Positions 20,278-31,280 of a DNA stretch of 64,000 nucleotides are shown here, one piece after another. The notes under the pieces are model-generated. The model was not told the DNA's origin. It saw only the letters and a list, made by a program, of their open reading frames with translations, and did no database searches. The stretch's first letter is position 1; each line of letters opens with the position of its first letter. A program made the position numbers and the translations under genes. The stretch comes from Colocasia esculenta (Eukaryota > Streptophyta > Magnoliopsida > Alismatales > Araceae): contig CM024760.1 of assembly GCA_014218235.1 (NCBI GenBank), positions 143,483,245 to 143,547,244 on the forward strand, given 5' to 3'.

Positions 20278-21879
20278 TGTTTAAAACATGATTTTTAGAA
20301 ACCTTTTTCTTTTGAGAGCATTTGTTCATTACAGGGGCCTTTTTCTGAGCCAACTTGGTTTCTTTCACAAATTTTGGCAATTGATATTTTTCTGGATACT
20401 TAATTTGTTTTCCTTTTTCAGGAATTTCGTATCCAAGACCTTGTTTATTGTTGCCAGATTTTGAGCTTTTTAAGCATAGAGGTAGAGATGTTTTACCTTT
20501 TGTTAATTTTCTAACTGATTCTTTTAAATAAAGATTTTCTTCAGTTAGAGTTTTCAATTTTTCTTCTAACTCTAATTTTTCATTGTTCTTGCTCTTTAAA
20601 CCTTCATTCAAAAGATAATTATTATTTTTACTTTCCTTTAATTGTGTTTCCAATTGTTCCATTTCTGACTTAAGATCAAAATTAGTGTTTTCTAAGCAGG
20701 TAAGGTTGCTTTTGATATTTTTTAATTCTTTCACAACAACCTTGTGTTTATCATAAAGTTCATTAAAAACATCTTCTAAGTCTTCAGACTCTGACCCTGA
20801 ATCAGTGCAAGAATCAAAAGATGGGTCAGAATGTACCTCATCTAGTCCTGTTATGAGGGTTAGACTTACCTGCTCTTTTCTAAATATGAGCTTGATGAAT
20901 TTGAAATGGAGACTTCTTCATTGTCCCAAGCAGCTGCCATGGCTTTTCTTTTGAATTTCTTGTGCTTCTTCTTGGATTTTTTTAGCTGACCAATCTTCTT
21001 GAGTTTTGGACAATTTGGTCTCAGATGTCCAGGTTTTTTGCATTCATAGCAGACTGGTTCTTTCTCCTTTTTCTCCTTCTTTTGGATCTTTTTGATCCAT
21101 TTTTCTTCTTCTTAAGAATTCTCTGAAGTTTGGACAGTACATCATCTACATCACTGTCTTCAGAGCCTGCATTTTTTGAACTAGAAGAGGAAGAGGCGGA
21201 AGGAGCAGCTATAACTTTGAAAGCATTAGTAATTTCTTTTTATATGAGCTTTCAAATAGTCGCTCCATGTTGATCTCATGTGCCATCAATGATCCTATAA
21301 GCTTTTCTAATGACATAGTTGTAAGATCATTAGCTTCTTCGATGGCTGTGACTTTTGGAGTCCATTGGCTTGGTAGGGATTTGAGAATTTTTCTTACCAT
21401 ATCTCCAGTGTTGTACATCTTTCCAAGCCCAGCAAGACCATTAGTTATATCAGTAAACCTTCTATACATTTGGGTAATGGTCTCACCTGTTAGCATTTGG
21501 AATTTCTCATATTGTGTGACCAATATGTCAATCCTGGTTTCGTTGACTTTGTCAGTCCCTTCGTATGTGAGCTTCAACTTGTCCCACATTTCTTTTGTTG
21601 ATTTGCATACTGAGATCATGTTGAATTCACTCCTGTCAGGGCACAGCAAATGAGATTCTTGGTTTTACAATTCTGTGAGAGCAATTTTCTGTCATTGTCT
21701 ATCCACTCCTCTCTTAGGTTGAGGACTATCAGATCTCCTTCTTCAATGATAGTCCATAGTTGATAGTTATAACCCCGGAGGAAGAACTCCATCCTTGTCT
21801 TCCAGTAGTTGTAATCTTCACCATCGAACAAGGGTGGTCTGTTGACAGATTAGCCTTCAGCAAATCCTTGAGCTGTCAT
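20278..21879 (-). pseudogene. Copia gag of element D (truncated by element B)
   Basis: Gag of a SIRE-like copia element on the minus strand, with ATG at 21879-21877 (MTAQGFAEG). A TAA follows at about codon 10, where element A has CAG (Gln); a C-to-T change from CAA would explain it. Then come the UBN2-type domain (PPLFDGEDYNYWKTRME; LTYEGTDKVNETRIDILVTQ) and GDMVRKILKSLPSQWTPKV. A CCHC knuckle (CYECKKPGHLRPNC) lies near 21060-21015, followed by a Ser-rich acidic part and the coiled coil (20734-20267). Frameshifts lie near 21650, 21200 and 20900. The gene is cut at 20277 by the LTR of element B; the remainder is left of the window. It shows which residues element A's gag has lost. Confidence 0.88.
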
Positions 21880-21928
21880 TTGATCTTTGCTCTTTAGATC
21901 ATGAGATCTACTTGCTTGAAGAGACTTG

Positions 21929-21936
21929 GCTCTCCA
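21929..21936 (-). promoter_or_regulatory. Deleted primer binding site of element D
   Basis: On the minus strand the site reads TGGAGAGC, two bases after the LTR end. Family members have TGGTATCAGAGC, so four bases (TATC) are missing. This copy should not be able to prime from initiator tRNA. Confidence 0.75.
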
Positions 21937-21938
21937 AT

Positions 21939-23856
21939 TGTTGGCTCACAGATGATATGGCAGCAAGCTTTCTAGAGGGGGGTGAATAGAATACCTGCAG
22001 AAATACTGAAACTAAAACACAAAAATCACCACTTGAAAACTTCGGTTAGTGAATGTAGTTGTGTGCGAAGATAGAGTAGCAGTACGGAAGTAAATTTAAA
22101 CAATCACACAAGAACATAGAGATTTTATCCTAGTTCGGTACTTCTCAAGTGGAAGACCTACGTACAGTCCCCAAGCAAATCTTGGGATTTAACTAACTAG
22201 GGTACAATCCCCCAAAGGATATACAAACCCCCAGCTCCCCGTTGGTCCTCTTCCTTTCCGAGTAAGAAGGAAACTCACTTATGTTACAGGTCAAGAAGCC
22301 ACCCTCCTGGAACAAACCCTAGTGCGGTTCTGCTAGACTTAAACCCCCAGCTAGGTTCTTCTAACACCAACCCCAGCTAGGTTCTTCCCTTAACCCAAGG
22401 GGAACACTGTGTAAACTCCCACAGCTGGACAGAAACCACTAGCACCCTACTGGCCTTCTCTTCACACAGGAAGAGGAACACTATATACAGTCCTACAGTT
22501 GGACCAAGTCTTTCTTGAAAAAAGAAGGAATGGACTAAGAGTTATACAAGATGAACACTAAGGAACTTAAACTCTCAGCCACAGACTCTCCCCCAGCTTT
22601 ACAATGATGCACATAGAGAGTGAAGAGAGGAAAGAAGCTTGAATGCTTGAAGACTTCAGATGGCTGCGTGCATACTTCTTCTTGGGCTCGAGCTCTTTCT
22701 CTCTTGCTTTGAGTGTGTATGGCGTTGAGGCTTCTCACTAGATGTACACTCTTTCAGAAATTTTCAGGAAGGCTCATGTCTTGTTCTTTAGCCTTGCTTC
22801 AACCTTTTATGGAGCATCTTGAACAGATCTGTTGAAGAGATCCGTTGGAACTCTTCTAGCCGTTGCTCATCATCTTCTTCATCTACTCTTCTTCTTCTTC
22901 TGTCTAACAGACACTTGGTGCAGAGGGAAATCTAGATATCTGTAGGCACATAAGATAGAGTTAGACTAAAAAGGTCTTCTCACTGTACCTTGCCCTACTT
23001 CCATGTTTTCTGCTGACATCCAGACATGTTAGGTACGACCCTTTTTGTCTAGCAGGAAGGAAGGAGTCCTTATTTTCTGCTGGCAACATCTCACCTACCT
23101 TTAAAGATAGATAGCAAAAAGATCTTCAGTCAGATAGAGAAATAATAAGATAATATGTGACGTACATATGAATTTTTTTAGTTGTCGCCACGAACATTTT
23201 AAAATGTTTGAAATATAGAGTCAATCGATGTTTAAGTATAGAAACTTCGACTGTAAAGAAGTTGGAGTATGTATCACACTTTAACTTTCCAAGAGTCAGA
23301 GTTGGTCAACTTCAACTCTTCAAAAGTCGAAGTTGGAGTATGTTTCACACTTCAACTTTCTAGGAGTCGGAGTTGGTCAACTTCAACTCTTAAAGAGTCG
23401 GAGTTGAACCACTTCGACTTTCCAAGAGTCGAGTTGAACCACTTCGACTTTTCAGGAGTCAGAGTTGGACTTCGTTTGTTCAACAGTCGATATCATACTT
23501 CAACTTTCCAGAAGTCGGAGTTAGTATATATATACTAGTTGTGGACTTAGAAAAATTTTGAGCAAACAGAAGAACATATGTGCTATCCAAATATAGTGTT
23601 TATAAAATACATTCTTTTGTGATACTATTATAGTGCATTTGAAGATTATATATGCATATGGTTATGCACACATTAATTAAGCAATTGTATTAACTAAAAC
23701 ATGAGATATGACAAAGTTAAACTTTAGTGTGATAATGCAAGAATATATTGTATTCATGGAAGAAACATGATATGAAATATATTGATGGTATTATTAAGTT
23801 AAACATGGGTTTTGTTATCACCAAAATAAAGGATAAAATATAGGAGTGGTTCAACA
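21939..23856 (-). repeat. 5' LTR of element D
   Basis: 1918 bp. On the minus strand it begins TGTTGAACCACTCC (23856) and ends AGCCAACA (21939). A second copy of the family is the solo LTR at 28988-30902. U3 carries an array of inverted repeats with 7-nt spacers (23244-23522). R-U5 (about 22540-22140) carries Cys-/Pro-free hairpin-forming text such as CTCTTC-CTGTGT-GAAGAG. A degenerate TATA (CATAAAAGG) is near 22805. The flanking TSD would be GTATC at 23857; the other end is off-window. Confidence 0.92.
23244..23522 (-). repeat. Inverted-repeat array with 7-nt spacers in U3 of element D
   Basis: Eight units of the form ACTTCGACT-7 nt-AGTCGGAGT, given on the plus strand. Examples are 23244-23268 (spacer GTAAAGA), 23278-23302 (spacer TTCCAAG) and 23498-23522 (spacer TTCCAGA). 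One arm in the unit near 23410-23440 lacks a base. The same construction is in the solo LTR at about 30330-30740. Confidence 0.85.
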
Positions 23857-24470
23857 GTATCTTTTATGGTAATCAATATCTTTTTCTAATGTTTAATATC
23901 TTATTATTATTTAAAATTTGAATGTTACACAGACGAACATCCGCTCTCCAGGCGGTGGCTACCAATGGTGATGGTGGCCTCCTTCTCGCTGCAGTTGGAC
24001 ACCCTACGTCATGACATTAGGGATTTCTTAGCCCTCCTAGTACACATTTACTTAACAACTTTCATGCATTTCCTATTAATGTGACATATGACCTCATCTA
24101 TGTGTGTATGCAAGTAGTGTGGCAGCCCTACCTAGGGATGATAGACAAGGGCCAGCCTTGGGTGGAGAGTGGTCGTCCTTGTTTCGAGTGGGACCTTTGG
24201 GTTCATTGCCTAAACGAGATCGAGCCTCTCCGCTTGAGGTTGGCTGTGAGGACCCTCAGGCTGCACCATGCGTGGTTCGAGGAGGTAGAGCCATGAGGGA
24301 TTGGCAGGAAGACACAGGGGAAGGCAAAGAGGGTGGACTGGTGCCTTCTCTTCCCCGAGCAGCTCGCGGACTAGCGGCATGGGGGTACTGTGGTAGAGTT
24401 TGAGGCTGAGGATAGCCACACTTTCCTCTAGTGCTACCGCGAGGTTTATGGAGACAGGGATTTCATGAGT
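23857..24470 (+). pseudogene. Unrecognised coding remnant
   Basis: About 200 bp of AT-rich sequence, then text that reads as protein in one frame from about 24081 to 24296 (VVWQPYLGMIDKGQPWVESG, then LWVHCLNEIEPLRLRLAVRT). After a stop, coding-like text seems to continue in another frame to about 24450. The pattern of Trp, Pro and Arg recalls the plant mobile domain family, but the match is weak. It could equally be another transposon protein. No start, no promoter and no partner gene are visible. Confidence 0.3.
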
Positions 24471-24510
24471 CCAGTTGGGGTATGTACTCCTAACTCTAGC
24501 CCAATTTTTT

Positions 24511-24870
24511 TTGCAATCGATTGGTGAACTAACAAGGCAATCGATTGGCACAAGAAGACAATCGATTGGTGAACAACATGGCAATCGATTGGCATAAAAA
24601 GGCAATCGATTGGCATAAAAGGGAAATCAATTGGTGAACTAACAAGGTAATCAATTGGCATAAAAAGGCAATTGATTGGTGAACAACATGGCAATCGATT
24701 GGCCTAAAAAGACAATCGATTGGTGACTGAGGCTATCGATTGGTGAAGGAAACCATCGATTGGTCATTAAAACCACGACTGATGACCAAGACCATTGATT
24801 GATGACCAAGGCTATCGATTGGTGACCAAATCTAAAGGGTCCTTCGATTGGTGATCAATCTAACGATTGA
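24511..24870. repeat. CAATCGATTG palindrome array
   Basis: About 16 copies of CAATCGATTG or close variants (AAATCAATTG, CAATTGATTG, CTATCGATTG). Spacers are 10 to 14 nt, with 11 nt the most frequent. There is no LTR end nearby that I can recognise. The construction resembles the U3 arrays of elements B and C, so it may be what is left of the U3 of another LTR family. Confidence 0.8.
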
Positions 24871-25397
24871 TCCTCTCTTTCTTCTTATCTTTCCTTATTA
24901 ATTTTTTCCCCACACATACTAATGAGACCTTTCTTGTTGGCTCTTTTCTCCTTAAAACTCCAACTTAAGCCCTCACATAATTATTTTCATCCATTATCGT
25001 ATTTGTTTATGACTTCTATAAGTCTGGGTTGTTATATGAAGCCTTTGTCATCCACTTGTATTAGGGAATATAATTGGATGAGGTTGTCAATGATGTGTCT
25101 AGTAGGTGGAAGCTTTGCGTCGATAAAGTGGAGTTGAAATGTGTGGTATGCGAGCTACCTAGCTAGCTCGAAAAATGAAATGGAGAAGATATTGACATGA
25201 TGGTAGACATGCATATTACTCTTGGTGCAAAGGTGATAAATGTGGAAGTAAACATTCATGGTGAAGAAGAACTTATAAGCACTAGATATTTATTTTAAAT
25301 AAATATTTATGTCACGATTATTTTAAATAAATCACTTAAAGTAGTCATATTTTTATGCAGACCATCTAGTGTACACTCTTCTGGAAGTAATAACCAC
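24871..25397 (+). other. Decayed DNA upstream of MULE fragment
   Basis: AT-rich. Scattered codons at 25080-25300 (RWKLCVDKVELKCVVCELPS and following) may be the N-terminal part of the MULE protein, in broken frames. Nothing else is recognised. Confidence 0.35.
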
Positions 25398-25925
25398 TTG
25401 TCGACTCTTGACAGGATGTCATCTCAAGAAGGGAGGAGGAGGACTAATCTATGGTATGATATTATACGCTCAGTTGGACAAACCTTCAACAATGTTGAAC
25501 ATTTTCGAAGCAATTTGACTAAATATGCTAGTGAAATAGGTTTTGATTACATGTTCCTTAAGAATGACTTAACACGTGTGACAGTGAAATCTAGAGTTGC
25601 TCACTGCAGTTGGTACATACATGCAGTTAGGGTTGGTGGGGGACCTCATTTTGAGATTAAGCAATTAAACAATGTGCACATATGTGGTGGGGGCTTGAGC
25701 ACACAAAAGCACCTTAGAGAGTCAAAGAGATGGATTAGTTCTATCATTGCTGAGAAAATTGTAGATACTCCATGATACCGTCCTAATTAAAGACATAAAG
25801 AAGGATATCTTAGGGATTATGGAATGGATGTGCCATATTATCAGGCATGGTGGGGTAAAGATTTTGCTCAAAAAGAAATCCAGGGAAACACTATTATAAA
25901 TGTAAGGTATTCTCTTTCGTGCATG
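25398..25925 (+). pseudogene. MuDR-type (MULE) transposase fragment, DNA-binding part
   Basis: The open frame 25398-25775 has the pattern of the MuDR-family N-terminal zinc-binding domain. FRSNLTKYASEIGFDY is followed by R-x-C-x-W-x-I-H (VAHCSWYIHAVR) and a late His/Cys pair (NNVHICGGG). KRWISSIIAEKI follows. After a stop at about 25773 the sense continues (DIKKDILRDYGMDVPYYQAWW), which matches the link to the catalytic domain. The DDE catalytic domain itself is missing. The terminal inverted repeats of a MULE were not found, so this is an isolated remnant. Confidence 0.75.
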
Positions 25926-28900
25926 CAATGAGGTTTTAAATAATTGATTTTTTCATGTGGTGTGATCATATGAAACATTTTTTTATGTTGGCTTCATCAT
26001 CAAACTGTTGTTATGAGAAAGAATTGCACATTCTATCTTTAGAATGCCACATTGCACAGTTGGGGGGAGAACTTAAGCAATGTCAAAATATTTTGAAGAA
26101 ATCCAAGATGGTTGACAAGCTTTACCAAAAGTATTTTCTTTCCTCAATAGTGTTGTTGACGAGGGTGGGAGTGATGGGGATTCAGAGGCATTTAGTAATC
26201 TATTTTTATGAATGAAGTATTGTTGTACTATGAATTTCTGAACCACTTGTTGTAATTTTCTTTTAGAAACAACTTCTTTTAACTGATTTGCTAATTTTTC
26301 CAGCTAGAAATCACCCTCCGTTGCTAAAAATTATATCTTCTTTAGTGCAGTGAAATTATCTCTCTCCTTTCTTGATCATTGTTCTTTCTTTTTCTTATCC
26401 CAATTTCATTGTGTAAGTTTCCCAAACAAGTTGATGCTTGATAACAGCTACCATGTCTTATTCGATACATGTTTGATTCGATAAAATGTAAACTTTGACT
26501 TAGGTTGAGAAATTGCAAATTGAAAGTATAGGTAATAGATGGATAACAGTAACCATGACAAAATACATCTTAGGTGCATAATACAATGTAGTTAAATTAC
26601 TAAAATAGGAAACCCTCTAACATTTATGCTATTTTCATGAGCAGACCCTCCATATACAAATCTTTTGTTCCTTACTATACTATATTATATGCACATATAC
26701 AAATCATTACATCAAACAGGAAGCCCCTTAACGTATGAAAGTACATTAGCAGACCCTCCATATACAAATCTTTGCATCAAACAGGAAGCCCCCGAACATT
26801 TATGCTATTTTCATCAAAGGAAAACATCTTATGTTCCTTACTATATTATACTATATGCACATGCAAAGCAAGGAAAAAATCTAATTTCATATGAAAAAAA
26901 ATCCTTTGATGAGAATCTAAGAAAGCCTCCTAACGGTGTCAATTTTCATCAAAAGATCCTTACTATATTATCATTGGACTTAAAATTAACTCAATTGGAC
27001 CGGAAGTTATTATGTAGTGTTTGAGTAGAAATTTAGTATTATTATGAGGGGTATTTTAGGGGTTTATATAACCACTGTTAGGGGGCTTAACAGCTTCCGT
27101 ACATATTGGATTGGAAATTAATTCTCTTGCAACCTTTGGACCGGAACTTAAGCAGAGGGTAAGTTGGACCCAAAATTAATCTGATAGCTCATTTTGGATC
27201 GGATGTTAAATTCCCATAAAACTTATGACTGACAAAATATGTTATTTGTTTTCTTCTTAAAAATAAAGTGTCAACAATTATTCTTTTTTATCATTTAATA
27301 AATAATAAAATTTGTTTATCATAAAATATAAGATAAATTAATTAATAATTTCTGATTGTAATATGAGAGATCGTTATTATAACAGGACTTATATATATTG
27401 TAACGTAAGATAATACTTACTGTAATGAATTACAGTTCTATCAGAGATTATAAAATAAATTAAATATTTGATAAAGATTTTTAATTAATTTACCCTAAAA
27501 ACATATAACTTAAACTTATTTTGTCATAAATTCTTTTTGGCACATCAAAAGTAAGATAAATTAAATATGATTAAAGAGCAGAAATTAATAATGCATACTC
27601 CCAACACCCCCGACAACATCCATGGTGCTAAAGAACCAAAACAACAATCACAAGGGGTGGACGTCGGGGAGTAGAGTTCCTGGCAGTAGTCGGGGAGTAG
27701 ACTTATGAATCGCCAAAACCTAGAGTTTCTCTCACATTATTGAGCTTGACACCTTACATCTACTCCTCTAAGGTGGCGTTGGGTATTAATTGTCAAAAAG
27801 TAAAATTTGAGAAATTTTGATTTTGCAAAAAAAATGCGGCATGAAGTATTTTGACGTCTCAGCACCCGCATCTTTCGCGGTGCGAGTGACAAAGCCTCGT
27901 CACTCGTGTGCGCTTGCGAGCAAACAATAAAAATATTAAAAAAATAATAACTTTTTTCATCACCATTTCCGTCTCTCTGTTGTATTTTACCCAAAATCGT
28001 TTTAAAAATGGTTGAAGACCCATTTTTCAACAATGGATAGAAAAAATATGACTTCTCTCTATCTCTCTCCTCAGCCCAAAATCTAACTTGCATAAAAGTT
28101 GAAGCCGCCTGAGTTTATTTGAAAACGTATGTATGGTTGTCAGAGATCTTACTATGAAAATCTCCATCACCAGTGTTGCCAAACGCAAATGTGATTGATT
28201 TTTATGAGCGATGTGTGGGTTCCATTCTAAAGTGTCTTTAATTTTATTTTATCATAAAATTATTTATTTTATTCATTTGATTAGTTATCCGAGTAGGATC
28301 TATTTACCTTTGTATACTAAGAGTTTGCTTTAATAATTGGAAGGGGATTTATCTCTCATTTATCACCCAACTAAAAAGAACGTTTTGATAATTGAGATAA
28401 AGTATACCGGGATAAAGGGACGCAAGCCAAGATAAATCAGTGTTAAATAAGGATAGCATTATCTCTACTCTTGATAAGGATAAAAGTTATACATACGGTT
28501 AAAATGGGTATAGTGGGGGTCGTAAAGGTCATTTCGCTATTTTTTACTATTCAAGTCACATGGGAGTCTGTGTACGAGATATTTAATAATATATTCTTCA
28601 CTAAATGAAAATTCACATTAATTTATCAACTATTTTTCCTCTTCTCTACTATTATTATCAAAATCATATAAACGAGTAATACATACAACCAAAAGTGTGA
28701 CTAAAAAGGGATAAATTATATTTAGTTATCTATTCTCAATATACCCTACTCAGGGTTAAAGTAACTGTTGCAGTAAGTATTTCTAATAGAGAAATACTAG
28801 TTAATCGGCTGGATAGCTATTGCTACTGGGTGTCTAGTTCAAGATCAGTTTGAATGTGGTAGATATCGAGGCTGCCAATAGTGGGCACAATCGTCGTCGA

Positions 28901-28962
28901 TCGTCACTTGCGGCAGATTGCCACTATTGTCGATCGTCGCCATTGCTGTCAGCCGCCATCAA
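25926..28962. other. Non-coding AT-rich DNA with a local duplication
   Basis: No convincing gene. Around 26615-26870 a segment is repeated imperfectly: AGCAGACCCTCCATATACAA occurs twice about 110 bp apart, and CATTTATGCTATTTTCAT also occurs twice. The ORFs here (26665-27024, 27737-28093) show no family features and I treat them as chance. The stretch 28321-28760 could hold a short non-autonomous element, but no clear terminal repeats were found. Confidence 0.5.
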
Positions 28963-28973
28963 CAATGTTTACA

Positions 28974-30925
28974 AATAATCTATTTATTGTTGGCCCACTT
29001 ACAGTTGGCAGTAAAGATAGCCTAGAGGGGGGTGAATAAGATAATCTTAAAACACATATAAAAATCACCACTTGAAAACTTTTGTTAGTGAATGTAGTTG
29101 TGTACATTAGAGAGTAGCAGTGCGGAAGCTAATAAAGAAACAATCACACAAGAACACATAAATTTTATCTTGGTTCAGTGCTTCTCAAATGGAAGACCTA
29201 TGTCTAGTCTCCAAGCAAATCTTGGGATTTCACTAACCAGGGTACAATTCCTCCAAGGATATACAAACACCCAGCTCCCCACTGGTCCCCTTCCTTTCCG
29301 AGTAGAAAGGAAACTCACTTCTGTTACAGGTCAAGAAGCCACCCTCCTGAAACAAACCTCAGTGTGATTCTACTAAACTTAAACCCCCAGCTAAGTTCTG
29401 CTAACATCAACCCCAGCTAGGTTCTTCTCTCAACCCAAGGAGAACACTATGTACAGTCCCACAGATGGACAGAATCCACCAGCACCCCGCTGGCCTTCTC
29501 TTCACATAGGAAGAGGAATATTGTATACAATCCTACAGCTGGATACAAGTCCTTCTTAGAAAAGAAAGAACAGACTGAGAACTATACAAGATGAACACTA
29601 AGGAACTCAAACTCTCAGCTCACAGACTCTCCCCCATATTTACAATGATGCATAGAGAGAGTGAAGAGAGAAAAGCTTGAATGCTTGGAGCTTCGAAGAC
29701 TTATCCTCTGAAAGCTTCTCTTGAATAGGCTCGAGCTCTTCTCTCTTTATTTGAGTGTGTGTGGAGTTGGATGCTCACTGGATGTACACTTCTTAAATGA
29801 TTTTCAGGTTTACTTTTTTGTCTTCTGCTTTAAACACTTCATCCTTTATATGGAGTAGTGAAGAGATCCGTTGATAGATGGCCATTGGAGTTCTTGGCTT
29901 TCTTCTTCTTTTGCTCTCCTTCTTCTTCTTCTATCTTTGTGTCTAACGGATGCTTGCTTGAGTCTTAACAAATTCCTCATGTTAAAACTAGACTCCTATA
30001 GACATTTAATGCATGGAAGAGAATGTTAGACTTCAGAAGTATTGCGTCAAATAGCTCATACATTTTTATGTGCAGAGGTCCATGATTTTCGTTGACATCT
30101 AGATATGTTAGGTAAGGCTTTTACTTTTGTCAGGCATAAAAGGAAGGAGTCCTTCTAGTCCTTATTTTCTGCTGACAACATCTCACCTATCCTGAAGAAT
30201 AGACAGGAAGAAGATCTTCAGTCAGACAGAGAAATAATAAGATAAACGTGTGAAGTACATTTGAACTTTCATTTGGGCGCCACAAACATTTGAAACATTT
30301 GAAATGTGGAGGCAATCGATGTGAAAGACGATAGAGACTTCGACTGTAGAGAAGTCGCAGTAAGACTTCGACTGTAGAGAAGCCGCAGTGAGACTAATCA
30401 CACTTTGACTTTCCAAGAGTTGGAGTAGGACCACTTGTTCATCAATCGATACCTAACTTCGATTGTTCATGAGTTGGAGTCAACATGATATAGCTTCGGA
30501 TATGACGAAGTTAACTTCGAATATAACAAATTATAACTTATGATGTACATAAATTAACATTGTCAGTCGAAGCTAAAACACGCAGTCAGTCGAACTGAAC
30601 TTCAAATATAGCTTCGGATATGACGAAGTTGGACTTCGACTGATCACGACCAAAAACATGCATGACGAAGTGCCAGCTTTGGATATGACAAAGCTAGCTT
30701 CATATATGACGAAGTAAGCTTCAATTGAACATGATAATAATATGCATGACGAAGTTGAAACTCTGTAAATCTATAATGATAATGCAAAAATATATTGTAT
30801 TCATGGGAGAAACATGATATAAAATATATTAATGATATTTTAAGTTAAACATGGGTTTTGTTATCATCAAAATAAAAAAATAAATATAGGAGTGGTTCAA
30901 CATTTATGATCATAAATAGATTATT
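28974..30925. repeat. 32-bp perfect palindrome split by a solo LTR
   Basis: The left part AATAATCTATTTAT (28974-28987) and right part GATCATAAATAGATTATT (30908-30925) join into a perfect palindrome when the solo LTR and one TSD copy are removed. Related sequence with TTTGTGATCATAAATA and TATTTGTGAACAC continues to about 31130. The direct repeat ACAATGTTTACAAATAA lies at about 28963 and 31121. Confidence 0.9.
28983..30907 (-). mobile_element. Solo LTR of the D family, with TSD TTTAT
   Basis: LTR 28988-30902 (1915 bp), with the same ends as the D LTR (TGTTGG... and ...GGTTCAACA on the plus strand). It is flanked by TTTAT at 28983-28987 and 30903-30907. There is no internal domain on either side, so it arose by LTR-LTR recombination. 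TATA box ATATAAAGG on the minus strand near 29851-29843. Its U3 holds the 7-nt-spacer inverted repeats seen in D, and a second set, CTTCG-GATATGA-CGAAG and variants, near 30490-30740. Confidence 0.95.
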
Positions 30926-31280
30926 TTGTGAACACCAATTTGCTATTTGTGTTTGTAGATAATGGTCACAAATAACAAAATAGTGTTCACAAACAGATTA
31001 TTTATTTGTGATCATAAATAATTTATTTGTGAACACTGATTATATTTGTGATCATAAATAACCTATTTGTGAATACTAACATGTTATTTGCATCCATAGA
31101 TAATGGTCACAAATAATAAGACAATGTTTACAAATAACCAGAAGTTGTCGATCATCACCGCCACTCCAGGTCGTTCCTCTTCTCCACCGACACCTAGATG
31201 CCCCCATCCCCCAATTAAGCAATTTTCTTTCTAATATGGCGGGGTCAACAAAACAATCGTCCTACTCCTACAGGTAGATC
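30926..31280. repeat. Subterminal-type short repeats, no gene
   Basis: Repeated TTTGTGATCATAAATAA and TTTGTGAACAC in both orientations to about 31130, then unique sequence. The dense inverted motifs suggest the end of a DNA transposon or a MITE cluster. No terminal repeat could be fixed. Confidence 0.45.

Noticed and set aside
24081..24296. Host gene exon or protein phosphatase long-form (plant mobile domain) gene
   Set aside because: Similarity is too weak to name a gene. Reported only as an unrecognised remnant.
27737..28093. 118-codon open frame on the minus strand
   Set aside because: No family resemblance, no context and AT-rich surroundings; likely chance.
28321..28790. Possible MITE with GATAAA-rich ends
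   Set aside because: I could not match terminal inverted repeats or a TSD.
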